A DNA stretch of 64,000 nucleotides from an uncultured bacterium (GCA_905215385.1 CAJMPY010000013.1:17306-81305), one strand, 5' to 3'. Shown: positions 1-8,298, counted from the first letter of the stretch. Notes: generated by a model from the sequence alone, not told the origin. Translations and numbers: made by a program.

Positions 1-1362
1 TGCCCAGGCGCAACGCTCGCGCGCGTCCTGGATGCTCTCACGCGGAGCCACCGCACTGCCATCGCGCACGATCGGCACCAGCAGCTCGCGATACTCAAGT
101 TCGGACACGTCGGTCACCAGAGCGGCATCATTCACGGCCACGAGGGTATTGCCGCGCGCGGCGCCCTCCCCCGCCAGATGGTCCTCGTCGTAGATCATGT
201 CGCAGACCGGGCCGCCAAAGCCGTCGTAATAACGGCGCACGCGTTGCACACCCGGGATCGTGCGCTTGTAGGGCTGCTCGGAGAGCTTGACCACCGGCGT
301 CCACGGGTCCGTCTCACTCGCACGGCGGGCGGCGAGCTTGTACACGCCGCCCAGCGCCGGCTGGTCGTAGCAGGTCGCGAGCTTGGTGCCCACGCCAAAG
401 CTATCGATAGGCGCGCCCTGGTCGAGCAGCGACTGAATCGTGTACTCATCCAAATCGTTAGAAACCGAGATCCCCACATAGGGCAGGCCCTCGGCATCAA
501 AACGGCCGCGCACATACTTGGAGAGCTTGGCGAGGTCGCCGGAGTCGATGCGAATGGCCGACAGGCGCTCGCCCACCGCTTCCATCTCCTTGGCAACCGT
601 AATGGCATGCTCGCAACCCTCGCGTACGTCGTAGGTGTCGATGAGCAGCGTGCAATTCTTGGGGCTCGACTTGGCAAAGGCGCGGAAGGCCTCGAGCTCG
701 GAGTCGAAGCTCATGACCCAGCTGTGCGCATGCGTGCCAAAGACGGGAATACCGTAGCGGCGGCCGGCGAGCACATTGGACGTAGAGGAGCAGCCGGCAA
801 CGTAGCTCGCGCGCGCGACGGCCAGCCCGCCATCGGGACCCTGGGCGCGGCGCAGGCCAAACTCGGCAACGGGACGGCCGTCCGCCGCCAGCACCACGCG
901 CGCCGTCTTGGTGGCGACAAGCGTCTGGAAGCCGACGATGTTGAGCAGCGCCGTTTCGAGCAGCTGGCACTCCAGCGCGGGACCGGTGACGCGAACCATG
1001 GGTTCGCGCGGAAAGACGAGCTCGCCCTCGGGGACGGCGTCGATGTTTACATGTGCACGAAAATCGCGCAGGTAGTCGAGGAATGCAGGCTTGAACATCG
1101 CACCGCCGGCCGGGGCCTGGAGTGAGGCGAGGTAGTCGATATCCTCGGGCGTAAAGCGCAGGTTCTCGACCAGCTCGGGCAGCTCGGCGGTGCCGCACAT
1201 GACGGCATAGGCGCTGCCAAAGGGATGGTCGCGGTAAAACGCGGTAAAACAACCCTGCTCATTGGCCTTGCCGCTCTCCCACAGGCCCTGGGCCATAGTG
1301 AGCTCGTACAGATCGGTGAGCATTGCAATGTCGGTGGGATGCGAGATGTCGGTCAAAGCCAT
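1..1362 (-). CDS. pncB: Nicotinate phosphoribosyltransferase (C-terminus cut by window edge)
   Basis: Joins nicotinate to PRPP to make nicotinate mononucleotide, the entry step of the Preiss-Handler NAD salvage route in the cytosol. The start is the ATG at 1362, with an AAAGGT ribosome-binding site just upstream. Visible family segments are the N-terminal DLYELTMAQG, the central IDTYDVREG, IRIDSGDLAKLSKY and FGVGTKLATCYD (phosphate and PRPP binding region). 454 codons are present and the frame is still open at base 1, so the protein is incomplete only because of the window edge. It reads away from the small membrane protein gene at 1447-1887, which lies upstream on the same strand, 84 bases away. 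The family assignment is secure; whether it belongs to the pncB or the eukaryotic-like subgroup cannot be judged. Confidence 0.93.
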   Translation of the reverse strand, partial: MALTDISHPTDIAMLTDLYELTMAQGLWESGKANEQGCFTAFYRDHPFGSAYAVMCGTAELPELVENLRFTPEDIDYLASLQAPAGGAMFKPAFLDYLRDFRAHVNIDAVPEGELVFPREPMVRVTGPALECQLLETALLNIVGFQTLVATKTARVVLAADGRPVAEFGLRRAQGPDGGLAVARASYVAGCSSTSNVLAGRRYGIPVFGTHAHSWVMSFDSELEAFRAFAKSSPKNCTLLIDTYDVREGCEHAITVAKEMEAVGERLSAIRIDSGDLAKLSKYVRGRFDAEGLPYVGISVSNDLDEYTIQSLLDQGAPIDSFGVGTKLATCYDQPALGGVYKLAARRASETDPWTPVVKLSEQPYKRTIPGVQRVRRYYDGFGGPVCDMIYDEDHLAGEGAARGNTLVAVNDAALVTDVSELEYRELLVPIVRDGSAVAPRESIQDARERCAWA

Positions 1363-1446
1363 GGGGCGACCTTTCGGATGCGTTGTGCAGAGGTTGAGGG
1401 TTGGAAAAGGGCAGAGTGTTCGGGCATGGCACCCAGCGCGAATGGG

Positions 1447-1887
1447 CTAGAGCAGGCCCATGCTGGTCAGGATCGTGTAGCCCATAAAGATGACAAACGC
1501 GATGAGGGCAAGGACAATGATGATTTTTTGAGCCGGCGCCATGCCAGGGATCTCGTTCTCGCCCGTAGGCTCCTTGGAGGTAACCATGCGCTGGGCAAAG
1601 GTCATCTCGTCACGGCTCGGCTTGGGCTCGACGGACTTGGAACGAGCGACCTTTTTAGGCTGAGGTTTAGGTGCGGTGGGCGCGGGCTTCGCGGCGGCGG
1701 GCTTGGGCGCGGGGGCGACGTTCGCGGCGGCCTCCTCGGCCTTCTCGCGCTCGGCACGCAGGGCGGCCAGCTCCTCACGCTCGCGGCGTGCCTCTTCCTG
1801 GGCCTCGCGACGAGCTTTCTCGGCGCGGAGCTCTTCCAACTCGGCGCGTTCCTCGGCAGACAGTGGTTGGGACTCAAGCTTGGCCAT
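1447..1887 (-). CDS. Small membrane-anchored coiled-coil protein of unknown function
   Basis: 146 residues. I prefer the ATG at 1887 (MAKLESQPL) over an in-frame start 36 bases upstream because AAAGGGC lies at proper spacing before it. Residues 10-55 are a charged, Glu/Arg-rich heptad-like stretch expected to form a coiled coil; residues 56-85 are Ala/Pro/Lys-rich and probably disordered; a single hydrophobic helix (IIIVLALIAFVIFMGYTIL) lies near the C-terminus, so the protein is probably tail-anchored with the coiled coil in the cytosol. No enzyme motif is visible. It sits between pncB and a strong terminator behind tRNA-Ala, so it is likely transcribed from its own promoter. I do not recognise a named family. 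Confidence 0.7.
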   Translation of the reverse strand: MAKLESQPLSAEERAELEELRAEKARREAQEEARREREELAALRAEREKAEEAAANVAPAPKPAAAKPAPTAPKPQPKKVARSKSVEPKPSRDEMTFAQRMVTSKEPTGENEIPGMAPAQKIIIVLALIAFVIFMGYTILTSMGLL

Positions 1888-1903
1888 GGTACAGCCCTTT
1901 CTT

Positions 1904-1938
1904 TTAAAAAAAGCCGCCGACACAATGTCAGCGGCTTA
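1904..1938 (-). terminator. Intrinsic terminator behind tRNA-Ala
   Basis: Reading on the minus strand, AAGCCGC and GCGGCTT form a stem extended by a TGACA/TGTC pairing and are followed by a run of seven T. It stands between the tRNA and the next gene on the same strand, so it ends the tRNA transcript. Confidence 0.75.
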
Positions 1939-1951
1939 TCAAATCCAAGGG

Positions 1952-2024
1952 TGGAGACGAAGGGAGTCGAACCCTCGGCCTCTGCCATGCGACGGCAGCG
2001 CTCTCCCAACTGAGCTACGTCCCC
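1952..2024 (-). tRNA. tRNA-Ala (anticodon CGC)
   Basis: 73 bases, no encoded CCA. Stems fold in the standard order: acceptor GGGGACG with CGTCTCC, D stem GCTC/GAGC, anticodon stem CTGCC/GGCAG with loop GTCGCAT, variable AGGCC, T stem GAGGG/CCCTT with loop TTCGACT, discriminator A. The loop places CGC at positions 34-36, reading GCG. The third acceptor pair is G:U, the G3:U70 identity element of alanine tRNAs, which confirms the amino acid. The loop begins with G where a pyrimidine is usual. Confidence 0.93.
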
Positions 2025-2138
2025 AGGACAAGTCGATATTTTACCTACGGCTCGCCAACTGTCAACGCCCAATACCCAGTCTTTTTGGGACGGGGCTTTT
2101 TTGACTACTTTCGGATGCCGGTTCGGCCCCACACCGGG

Positions 2139-2247
2139 AGTAGTCTTTTTGGGACGGGGCTGTTTTAGCTACCCCTGCCGCTGTTCGGCCAAACCGTTCG
2201 CGTTGCCTGTCGGGGTAGCTAAAACAGCCCCGTCCCAAAAGACTACT
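2139..2247. repeat. Long imperfect inverted repeat (GGGACGGGG family)
   Basis: Arms at about 2139-2175 and 2212-2247 pair over some 36 bases with one extra T in the left arm; the loop is about 36 bases. The arms contain TTTTGGGACGGGGC and TTTTAGCTACCCC. A related shorter copy, AGTC-TTTTTGGGACGGGGC-TTTTTT-GACT, lies at 2083-2106. No ORF is present. The core GGGACGGG recurs at 2266-2274 and 13838-13842, so this is a dispersed intergenic family, not a one-off hairpin. Confidence 0.75.
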
Positions 2248-2250
2248 TCT

Positions 2251-2285
2251 AATGATTTTTTAATCCCCGTCCCAGAAAAATCATC
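2251..2285 (-). terminator. Repeat-family hairpin at the 3' end of the radical SAM gene
   Basis: AATGATTTTT and AAAAATCAT pair around a loop TAATCCCCGTCCCAG. It lies 11 bases beyond the stop codon of the radical SAM gene. A near-identical hairpin sits at 13816-13857 behind the metallophosphatase gene. Placement suggests a terminator role, although the stem is AT-rich. Confidence 0.45.
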
Positions 2286-2295
2286 GGCGAACGCG

Positions 2296-3234
2296 CTACT
2301 TTGCGCTGGTGAGGACGCCGGTGGTGTCGAACGCCGGGGTAAAGCTCTCGTCTACCGCGCCGCCTTCTTGCCAAAACATCGTCGTAAAGCCCAGGTCGTC
2401 GGCATGGTCGAGCACCTGCTCGTACTCCTCGCGCGTCACGGCGCGCGCCAGGTCGCCGCCTTGTTCGCGCATGAGGGCATTGGGCGTGTACTGGTTCATG
2501 ACCGAGATCGGCACGTCGCCCACCGTCTGCCACACCAGGTCCAACACGCGGCACGAATCGTCCGCATGCCCCGGCAGCACCAGATGACGCACGATTATGC
2601 CGCGCCTCATGAGCCCGTCCTCGTCTACCAGCTCTCCCCCGCGGCGCTCAATCTCGCGCGCCATCTGGGCCAGACCCGACACGGCCACGCGCGGGTAGTC
2701 CTTAATATGAGAAAGCGACTGCGCAAGCCCGGCATCGGCATATTTAAAGTCCGTAAGCCACACGTCGACCAGGTCGCCCAGCGCCGCCACGGCACTCGCG
2801 CGCTCGTAACCACTCGTGTTGTAGACAATTGGGATGACCAACCCGCGCGTCCGTGCCGCGGCAATCGCGGCAGGCAACAGGTGCGCATAGTGCGTCGCCG
2901 TCACCAGGTTGATGTTATTGGCGCCCTGGTCCTGCAGCTCCAGCATAATCTCGACCAAACGCTCGGGCGAAATCTCAAGACCGAAATTGCCCGTCGAGAT
3001 CTCGTGGTTTTGGCAGTAGATACATTTGAGCGAACAGCCGCTAAAGAAAATCGTACCCGAGCCGGCCTCGCCCGAAATGGGCGGTTCCTCCCACATATGG
3101 AGCGCCGCGCGGGCGACCTTAAGCGTGTTGTCGGCGCCGCACACGCCACGCGCGCCCTCGTCGCGCGCCGCACCGCAACGGCGCGGACACAAATGGCAGG
3201 CGGGCGAAAAAAGTTCGGTCAACGACGTCGGCAT
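2296..3234 (-). CDS. PflX-like radical SAM protein
   Basis: 312 residues. Contains the radical SAM cluster motif CSLKCIYC (CxxxCxxC), which holds a 4Fe-4S cluster that cleaves S-adenosylmethionine. An N-terminal Cys group (CHLCPRRCG) and the later NTSGYE, DFKYAD and VRHLVLPGH segments fit the PflX / COG1313 branch related to pyruvate formate-lyase activating enzymes. The substrate of this branch is not established. I chose the ATG at 3234 (MPTSLTEL) because GGAG lies nine bases upstream; the ATG five codons earlier has GGAG immediately against it. No formate-lyase gene is in the window. The gene stands alone on this strand, with the candidate 6S RNA in the upstream gap. Confidence 0.85.
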   Translation of the reverse strand: MPTSLTELFSPACHLCPRRCGAARDEGARGVCGADNTLKVARAALHMWEEPPISGEAGSGTIFFSGCSLKCIYCQNHEISTGNFGLEISPERLVEIMLELQDQGANNINLVTATHYAHLLPAAIAAARTRGLVIPIVYNTSGYERASAVAALGDLVDVWLTDFKYADAGLAQSLSHIKDYPRVAVSGLAQMAREIERRGGELVDEDGLMRRGIIVRHLVLPGHADDSCRVLDLVWQTVGDVPISVMNQYTPNALMREQGGDLARAVTREEYEQVLDHADDLGFTTMFWQEGGAVDESFTPAFDTTGVLTSAK

Positions 3235-3335
3235 AAAAACATGCTCCAAAACAATGATTCAGCAGCTCAAACGTAAAGGGACCAACCGCACAGACGGCTC
3301 GAGCCCAAGGCGCCGTAATCGTCCGACACGATTTT

Positions 3336-3341
3336 TATAAT
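3336..3341 (+). promoter_or_regulatory. -10 box TATAAT before the candidate 6S RNA
   Basis: A perfect TATAAT. Transcription would start near 3348 and, ending at the hairpin at 3512-3538, would give an RNA of about 185-190 bases. No good -35 box is visible 16-18 bases upstream. Confidence 0.4.
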
Positions 3342-3347
3342 GTCAAG

Positions 3348-3538
3348 ACTGGAATCGACAAAGTGCCGCTTTATGATGTAGGTATTCCGCCCCCCGCGGA
3401 GCAACTGGGTGAACCGTCGCGTTTATTTAGGGAGCCCACACAGTCGTACCTAGTACAGGTATCCTTCGTTGTTAAGGACGCTGGAACAGTCGATGAGGGC
3501 ACCCACCTGTTTTAGGTGGGTTCATTTTCGTAACGTGG
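3348..3538 (+). ncRNA. ssrS: Candidate structured RNA, most like 6S RNA
   Basis: A non-coding stretch with a TATAAT box upstream and an intrinsic terminator at its end (CCCACCT-GTTTT-AGGTGGG followed by TTCATTTT). The length of about 190 bases is typical of 6S RNA, which binds the housekeeping RNA polymerase and mimics an open promoter. The 3' segment GGGCACCCACCT followed by a hairpin ending in GGTTCA resembles the 3' region of known 6S RNAs, and the central part can form a long interrupted helix. I recognise it by pattern only and have not scored it against a covariance model. Alternatives are another structured sRNA or a leader of the downstream glycosyltransferase gene. A further hairpin (GGTGGTTTTC/GAAAACCACC) follows at 3541-3567. 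The rest of the gap up to 3759 shows nothing else. Confidence 0.42.
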
Positions 3539-3759
3539 GGGGTGGTTTTCATTTGCCGAAAACCACCATTACAGCCCATATGGATCCCCGCCGGTATCCC
3601 GACAAGCCATCGACAACATCCCAATATCTGGTAAGCGCGTGATTATCGCTGCATGCAATTCCATGCACCCCCCGTGGTCGAGTATCATGGTTCGGCTATG
3701 CCCTTTGCGCATGGCGTTCTTCTGACCTTTTCCTTCGACGCTTGGCGGTTTTTAGATTC

Positions 3760-4959
3760 ATGGCTTCATCCCCGAGCTACATACCGTACCTATGCGTGGC
3801 AGCGGCGGCCTTTATCACGACCTTCCTCATGGTGCCCCTGGTCAAGCGCTTGGCAATTAAGCTCGACGCCGTCGACTATCCTTCCAAGCGCCGCATCAAC
3901 ACCAAGCCCATCCCGCGTTTGGGCGGAACGGCGGTGTTTTTGGGCCTGGTCGTTGCCTGCATTGTGCAAATCCTAGGCACCTGGCACCTAGGCTGGCCGC
4001 CCGTCCTGGTGCCGCACCCGCGCCTTCACATTAGCTATCCCATGCTGGCGCTCTCCTTTACCGTCATCTTTGCGACCGGCGCTATCGACGACGTCTTCCA
4101 GCTCAAGCCCAAGCAAAAGCTGGCCGGACAGGTCCTCGCTGCGCTCATCGCCTGCGTGGGTGGCCTGCGCATCGGCGTCATCGTCAACCCGTTTGCCCCC
4201 GGCGAAATCATGCTCGGATGGCTCGCCTACCCCATCACCGTGATCTATCTGGTGGCATTCACCAACATCATTAACCTCATCGACGGCCTCGACGGCTTAG
4301 CCACGGGCATCTGCGGCATCGCGTCGTTCACCATGTTTTCGATGGCCGTTCTCTCGGGCCGCATCGACGCCGCCGCGCTCTCCATTGCGCTCTTTGGCGC
4401 CTGTCTGGCCTTTTTGCGCTACAACTTCAACCCCGCAAGCATCTTCTTGGGCGACTCGGGGTCGCTGCTTCTGGGCTTTGCGCTGGGCTCCATCTCGCTA
4501 CTCAACGTGAGCCGCACCGCCGCGCTCACCTCGCTTATCATCCCGCTCATCGTTGCCGGCGTGCCCATCATCGACACGTTTAGCGCCATCGTGCGCCGCA
4601 AGCGCGCCCACATTAGCATCGGGCAGGCCGACAAGGGCCACATCCACCACCGCCTGATCCAAGAGGGCTACAACCAAAAGCAGGCAGTGCTCCTCATCTA
4701 CGCCTGGTGCATTATGCTTTCGGCCGGCGCCGCCGCGATCAACCAGGTCGAGGTGCCCATGCGCGTGCTCATCTTTACCGTGCTCGCCATTGGCTCGGCG
4801 GCCTTTGCCAAGCATCTACATCTGTTTGAGCCCGTGCTGCGCCACCATTACAACAAGCGCACGCACGAGGATGAGCTCGTCACCCCCGACGACCCCGCCT
4901 TTAAGCAGGAGGAGCAGGCAGCCGAGGAACGTAAGGAAGAGCGCCACCACAAGCTCTAG
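3760..4959 (+). CDS. Undecaprenyl-phosphate GlcNAc-1-phosphate transferase (WecA/TagO type)
   Basis: 399 residues, polytopic membrane protein of the MraY/WecA family, which transfers a sugar-1-phosphate from a UDP-sugar to undecaprenyl phosphate at the inner face of the membrane and starts teichoic acid, O-antigen-like or other cell-wall glycans. Visible family motifs in order are RLGG near residue 50, the acidic AIDDVFQLKPKQK, NLIDGLDGLATG, FLGDSGSLLLG and the C-terminal HIHHRL typical of the WecA branch. About ten hydrophobic segments are apparent. The C-terminus is a charged tail (Glu/Arg/His). The ATG at 3760 is taken as start; a TTG six codons upstream is possible and neither has a strong ribosome site. 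MraY itself is unlikely given the HIHH motif. Confidence 0.88.
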   Translation: MASSPSYIPYLCVAAAAFITTFLMVPLVKRLAIKLDAVDYPSKRRINTKPIPRLGGTAVFLGLVVACIVQILGTWHLGWPPVLVPHPRLHISYPMLALSFTVIFATGAIDDVFQLKPKQKLAGQVLAALIACVGGLRIGVIVNPFAPGEIMLGWLAYPITVIYLVAFTNIINLIDGLDGLATGICGIASFTMFSMAVLSGRIDAAALSIALFGACLAFLRYNFNPASIFLGDSGSLLLGFALGSISLLNVSRTAALTSLIIPLIVAGVPIIDTFSAIVRRKRAHISIGQADKGHIHHRLIQEGYNQKQAVLLIYAWCIMLSAGAAAINQVEVPMRVLIFTVLAIGSAAFAKHLHLFEPVLRHHYNKRTHEDELVTPDDPAFKQEEQAAEERKEERHHKL

Positions 4960-5118
4960 GGTAAGCTGCCGAGAATGTGCCAAGGCATCGCTGACCAAGT
5001 GCAACTACATCGCATCAATCGCGTAAGCCACCCCTTGCCAGCCCCTCGCCTACTTACGCCCCGCCCCTCCAATAAACGCGTTATCATCTTGACCCATGAA
5101 CATACGTTAGGAGCAATC

Positions 5119-6168
5119 ATGCCAAACGAGAACAGCTACGAAGTCGCGCTGCAAAAGAGCAACGCCATTCGCGAGGGCCTGGCCAAGACGCCCGAGAAGT
5201 TCACCATGCTTACCGGCGACCGCCCCACCGGCCGTCTGCATCTGGGTCACTACTTCGGCACCCTCAAGGGCCGTGTGGAGCTGCAGAACATGGGTGCCAA
5301 GACCAACGTACTCATCGCCGACTACCAGGTCATCACCGACCGCGACACGACCGAGCACATCCAGGACAACGTGTACAACATGGTCATGGACTACCTTGCC
5401 TGCGGCATCGACCCCGACAAGACCATGATCTACGCGCACTCCGCCGTGCCCGCCGCCAACCAGCTCATGCTGCCGTTCCTGTCGCTGGTCTCCGAGGCCG
5501 AGCTGGCGCGCAACCCCACGGTCAAGGCCGAGATGGAGGCCTCGGGCCACGAGCTCACCGGCCTTCTGCTCACCTACCCGGTGCACCAGGCCTGCGACAT
5601 CCTGTTCTGCAAGGGCAATGTGGTGCCCGTCGGTCGCGACCAGCTGCCGCACATCGAGCTCACCCGCACCATCGCCCGCCGCTTTAACAACCGCTACGGC
5701 AAAGTGTTCCCCGAGGTCGAAGCGCTGCTGTCCGAGACCCCGCTACTGCCGGGCCTGGACGGTCGCAAGATGAGCAAGAGCTACGGCAACGCCATCAACA
5801 TCTCGATGACCGCCGAGGAGACGGCCAAGCGCATCAAGAAGAGCCAGACCGACTCCGAGCGCATGATCACATTCGATCCCGAGAACCGCCCCGGCGTGTC
5901 CGGTCTGCTTTCGACGGCCGCCATCTGCACTGGCCGTTCCGAGGTCGAGATTGCCGAAGAGATTGGCATGGGCGGCTCCGGCCAGCTCAAGAAGTACGTG
6001 ACCGAGGCCGTCAACGAGTACTTCGCGCCGATCCGCGAGCGTCGTCAGCGCTACGAAAACGACCTGGATTACGTAAAGGACGTCCTGCACGAGGGCAACC
6101 GTCGCGCCAATGAGATCGCCGAGCAGACCCTGGGCGAGGTTCAGGACGCCATGGGCATGGTGTACTAG
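5119..6168 (+). CDS. trpS: Tryptophanyl-tRNA synthetase
   Basis: 349 residues, class Ic synthetase that activates tryptophan and charges tRNA-Trp in the cytosol. The HIGH-type signature LHLGHYFG and the KMSKS loop (GRKMSKSYGN) are both intact, as is the substrate region GDRPTGRLHLGH. The ATG at 5119 is preceded by AGGAG at good spacing; the open frame extends 48 codons upstream but without a ribosome site. I looked for a T-box leader in 4960-5118 and saw none. A strong terminator follows at 6194-6240, so it is a monocistronic unit. Confidence 0.96.
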   Translation: MPNENSYEVALQKSNAIREGLAKTPEKFTMLTGDRPTGRLHLGHYFGTLKGRVELQNMGAKTNVLIADYQVITDRDTTEHIQDNVYNMVMDYLACGIDPDKTMIYAHSAVPAANQLMLPFLSLVSEAELARNPTVKAEMEASGHELTGLLLTYPVHQACDILFCKGNVVPVGRDQLPHIELTRTIARRFNNRYGKVFPEVEALLSETPLLPGLDGRKMSKSYGNAINISMTAEETAKRIKKSQTDSERMITFDPENRPGVSGLLSTAAICTGRSEVEIAEEIGMGGSGQLKKYVTEAVNEYFAPIRERRQRYENDLDYVKDVLHEGNRRANEIAEQTLGEVQDAMGMVY

Positions 6169-6193
6169 CCGAGAACAATAAACAGCAGTCAAA

Positions 6194-6240
6194 CAAAACC
6201 GCCGCGATGAGTACAATCCTCATTGCGGCGGTTTTGTTTT
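6194..6240 (+). terminator. Intrinsic terminator of trpS
   Basis: AAAACCGCCGCGATGAG pairs with CTCATTGCGGCGGTTTT around a six-base loop, and is followed by GTTTT. One G:T pair is present in the stem. Confidence 0.9.
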
Positions 6241-6391
6241 CTTCAGAGGTCGGTCGCCGAGGTATTCAGCCGCTCGGCAGAACCCCTAAGTCGCAAGCAC
6301 CCTAAGACTATATTCTGTTAAGCAATGACGCCCTATTGTTTTAACATGCGGCAGCGTTTTACAGCAGAGCCGACCGACTGGAAGGAGCCCC

Positions 6392-6685
6392 ATGAGCTCA
6401 GTTGCGTTTTGTACATGCAACGACCGGAAATGCCCGTTTAACCCTGTCAACCACGACAAGGGCTGCACGCCTTGTATCGCCAAGAATCTGCACGAGCACG
6501 AGATTCCAACGTGCCTGTTCAACGCGATTTCCCCCGATCGGCTTGAGGCCGATAAAGACGAGTGGTCGTGGCAAGCGTTCGCGCGGCATGTAGAGGCGTA
6601 TCTGGGAAGCAACAGCCCAAGAATCCCCGCGGGCGAAGAGACGCCGCAGGGGCTTACAAAGATCGGTTGCTGCAAGCGGGACTAA
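6392..6685 (+). CDS. DUF6485 small cysteine-rich protein
   Basis: 97 residues with an N-terminal cluster of cysteines (CTCNDRKC, GCTPCIAKN, PTCLF) and a CC pair near the end. The pattern C-x-C-x4-C ... C-x2-C ... H-x-H ... C fits the DUF6485 family of small proteins, probably metal or Fe-S binding; the function is unknown. GGAAGGAG lies six bases before the ATG, so the start is secure. It stands alone between trpS and a minus-strand alkyltransferase gene. Confidence 0.8.
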   Translation: MSSVAFCTCNDRKCPFNPVNHDKGCTPCIAKNLHEHEIPTCLFNAISPDRLEADKDEWSWQAFARHVEAYLGSNSPRIPAGEETPQGLTKIGCCKRD

Positions 6686-7042
6686 CAATCAAAGTTTGTG
6701 CCGCCCTAAGGCCAAACGTCGGCACCTCATTTTGGGATAACGGACCTGATGTTTTGTCCCATGATTACGGGAAAGCGCCCGCCGGCCATGGCAGCCGACG
6801 GGCGCTTTCCCGAAGTACACCGTTGAATCGCACAGAGGGGAGGAATGCGAATCAAACTCAACAGGGCAGGCTTTTTCATCGCCTATTGCCTGCTCCGTTG
6901 CTGAAACCAATATAGTTCGCCGTGGTTTACTTTGTAGCGACAATAAACGCCGCCACACCTTCTCCATAAGTTAGCTCAGGTAAACTAAAACCACCACAAA
7001 GGGGACAGGAGCCTTTGTGGTGGTTTTGACACGAACGAGTCG
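6686..7042. other. Intergenic stretch with a GC-rich inverted repeat
   Basis: No convincing gene. GGGAAAGCGCCCG at about 6770-6782 pairs with CGGGCGCTTTCCC at 6797-6810, a near-perfect stem without a T run on either side. ORFs in this stretch lack ribosome sites and family features. Confidence 0.5.
6987..7027 (-). terminator. CCACCACAAAGG hairpin, copy a
   Basis: AAAACCACCACAAAGG pairs perfectly with CCTTTGTGGTGGTTTT around a loop GGACAGGAG. It lies 16 bases beyond the stop of the alkyltransferase gene and gives a T run on both strands, so it can work as a bidirectional terminator. One of six copies of this hairpin in the window. Confidence 0.7.
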
Positions 7043-7363
7043 CTACAGCCCGGCAGGCCAACGACAGGCACCCAGATCGACGTGCCTGGGATCGGCAAAC
7101 GTCACGCCCTCCCCTAGCAAAAGCTCACGTTGAGCATCGGGGCCGCCAAACGCAAAGCCCTCGCAAATGCGGCCATCGGCAAACACCACACGATGGCAGG
7201 GAATCTGACCAGGGCGCGGATTGCTATGCAGGGCATACCCCACGTACCGCGCACTCCGCGGACGACCGGCGAGCAGCGCCACCTGACCGTAGGTGGCGAC
7301 CATCCCCTCGGGAATCTGCTCGACCACCTCGTACACCCGCTCAAAAAAGCCCTCAGACGCCAT
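7043..7363 (-). CDS. Methylated-DNA cysteine methyltransferase, C-terminal-domain-only form
   Basis: 106 residues, about the size of alkyltransferase-like (Atl/YbaZ) proteins, with the helix-turn-helix and active-site segments of the O6-methylguanine-DNA methyltransferase C-terminal domain (YGQVALLAG, SARYVGYALHSNP, IPCHRVV). The acceptor cysteine is present in PCHRV; true Atl proteins carry W here, so this small protein may be an active repair enzyme that takes the alkyl group onto that Cys. The N-terminal half of Ada-type proteins is absent. The start at 7363 has GAGCGAG upstream. It lies between two copies of the CCACC hairpin and appears to be a single-gene unit. Confidence 0.85.
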   Translation of the reverse strand: MASEGFFERVYEVVEQIPEGMVATYGQVALLAGRPRSARYVGYALHSNPRPGQIPCHRVVFADGRICEGFAFGGPDAQRELLLGEGVTFADPRHVDLGACRWPAGL

Positions 7364-7391
7364 TGCTCGCTCCCTTCCACCCGGAATAGCC

Positions 7392-7432
7392 TAAACCACC
7401 ACAAAGGTGCCTGTCCCCTTTGTGGTGGTTTA
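7392..7432 (-). terminator. CCACCACAAAGG hairpin, copy b
   Basis: TAAACCACCACAAAGG pairs perfectly with CCTTTGTGGTGGTTTA. It lies 11 bases beyond the stop of the DegV gene at 7444, with a short T run in the minus direction. The loop is the reverse complement orientation of copy a. Confidence 0.6.
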
Positions 7433-7443
7433 TAGCAAGTCGG

Positions 7444-8298
7444 TTAGTTGACGGGCTGGAAGAAGGCTACGGCTACGGCGCCGGGACCTACGTGGGTGCC
7501 GATGGTGGCGCCAATGGTGTGGACAGGCAGTTCGCCCTCGGTGTGGCCAGCCCACAGTGCCGCGCTGTCCTCGATATACTTCTTGAGCACCGCATCCGAA
7601 AGGCCCGTATAGCCGAGCGCCAGCGGCATGGAAAAGTCGATGCCGCCCGCCTTTTCGACCTTCTGGTTGAGCAGGTTACGGCCGTTCTTGGAGCCACGAG
7701 CCTTGCCCAGCTGCACAATCAGGCCGTCCTCGGCGGCTACAACGGGCTTCACGTTGAGCAGCGTGCCCACGGCACCGGCCGCAGCAGACAGGCGACCGCC
7801 GCGCACCAGATACTCCAGCGTCTCGAGCAGGCCGATAACCACCACGCGGTCGCGCACGGCCTCGACGGCCGCCGCGATCTGGGCCGCACTACGGCCCTCG
7901 TCCACCAAGCGCAGCGCATACTCAACCAGGACACGCTCGCCCAGGGTTACGTTATTGCTGTCTACCACGAACACGTCGCCGCCCGGTGCCTCGGCAAGTG
8001 CGGTACGGGCACTCTGATTGGTGCCCGAAAGCTTAGCGCCCACGGTAATAATCACTGCCTCGTCGCCGGCCTCACGCGCCTCGGCAATCGCCTGCGAAAA
8101 CGCGTACGGGTTGACCTGACCGGTCTTGGGCAGCTCATCGCGCTCCACGAGCATCTCGTAAAAGCGCTGGTGGTCGATGTCGACGCCATCCATGTATACA
8201 TCGGTGCCAAAGGTAACGGACAGCGGCAGAACACGCAAAGCGGGGTGCTCCGCCGGCGACATATCGCTTGCGGAATCGGTAATAATGCGGACGGACAT
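7444..8298 (-). CDS. DegV family fatty-acid-binding protein
   Basis: 284 residues. DegV proteins bind a fatty acid, and FakB members of the family present it to the kinase FakA for phosphorylation. The N-terminal IITDSASDM is the family signature; LSGTNQSA, VVDSNNVTLG and RGGRLS are further conserved segments. The chosen ATG at 8298 has AAAGGA upstream; the 35 codons further upstream lack a ribosome site. No fakA is in the window. A second DegV protein is encoded at 62836-63696, and the pair share only the family fold. MarR-type regulator lies immediately upstream on the same strand. Confidence 0.9.
   Translation of the reverse strand: MSVRIITDSASDMSPAEHPALRVLPLSVTFGTDVYMDGVDIDHQRFYEMLVERDELPKTGQVNPYAFSQAIAEAREAGDEAVIITVGAKLSGTNQSARTALAEAPGGDVFVVDSNNVTLGERVLVEYALRLVDEGRSAAQIAAAVEAVRDRVVVIGLLETLEYLVRGGRLSAAAGAVGTLLNVKPVVAAEDGLIVQLGKARGSKNGRNLLNQKVEKAGGIDFSMPLALGYTGLSDAVLKKYIEDSAALWAGHTEGELPVHTIGATIGTHVGPGAVAVAFFQPVN

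Noticed and set aside
4960..5118. T-box leader before trpS
   Set aside because: No specifier loop or T-box sequence (TGGNACCGCG type) is present in this stretch.
6689..6967. Possible 92-codon gene between DUF6485 and the alkyltransferase
   Set aside because: No ribosome site, crosses a GC-rich inverted repeat, and has no recognisable feature.
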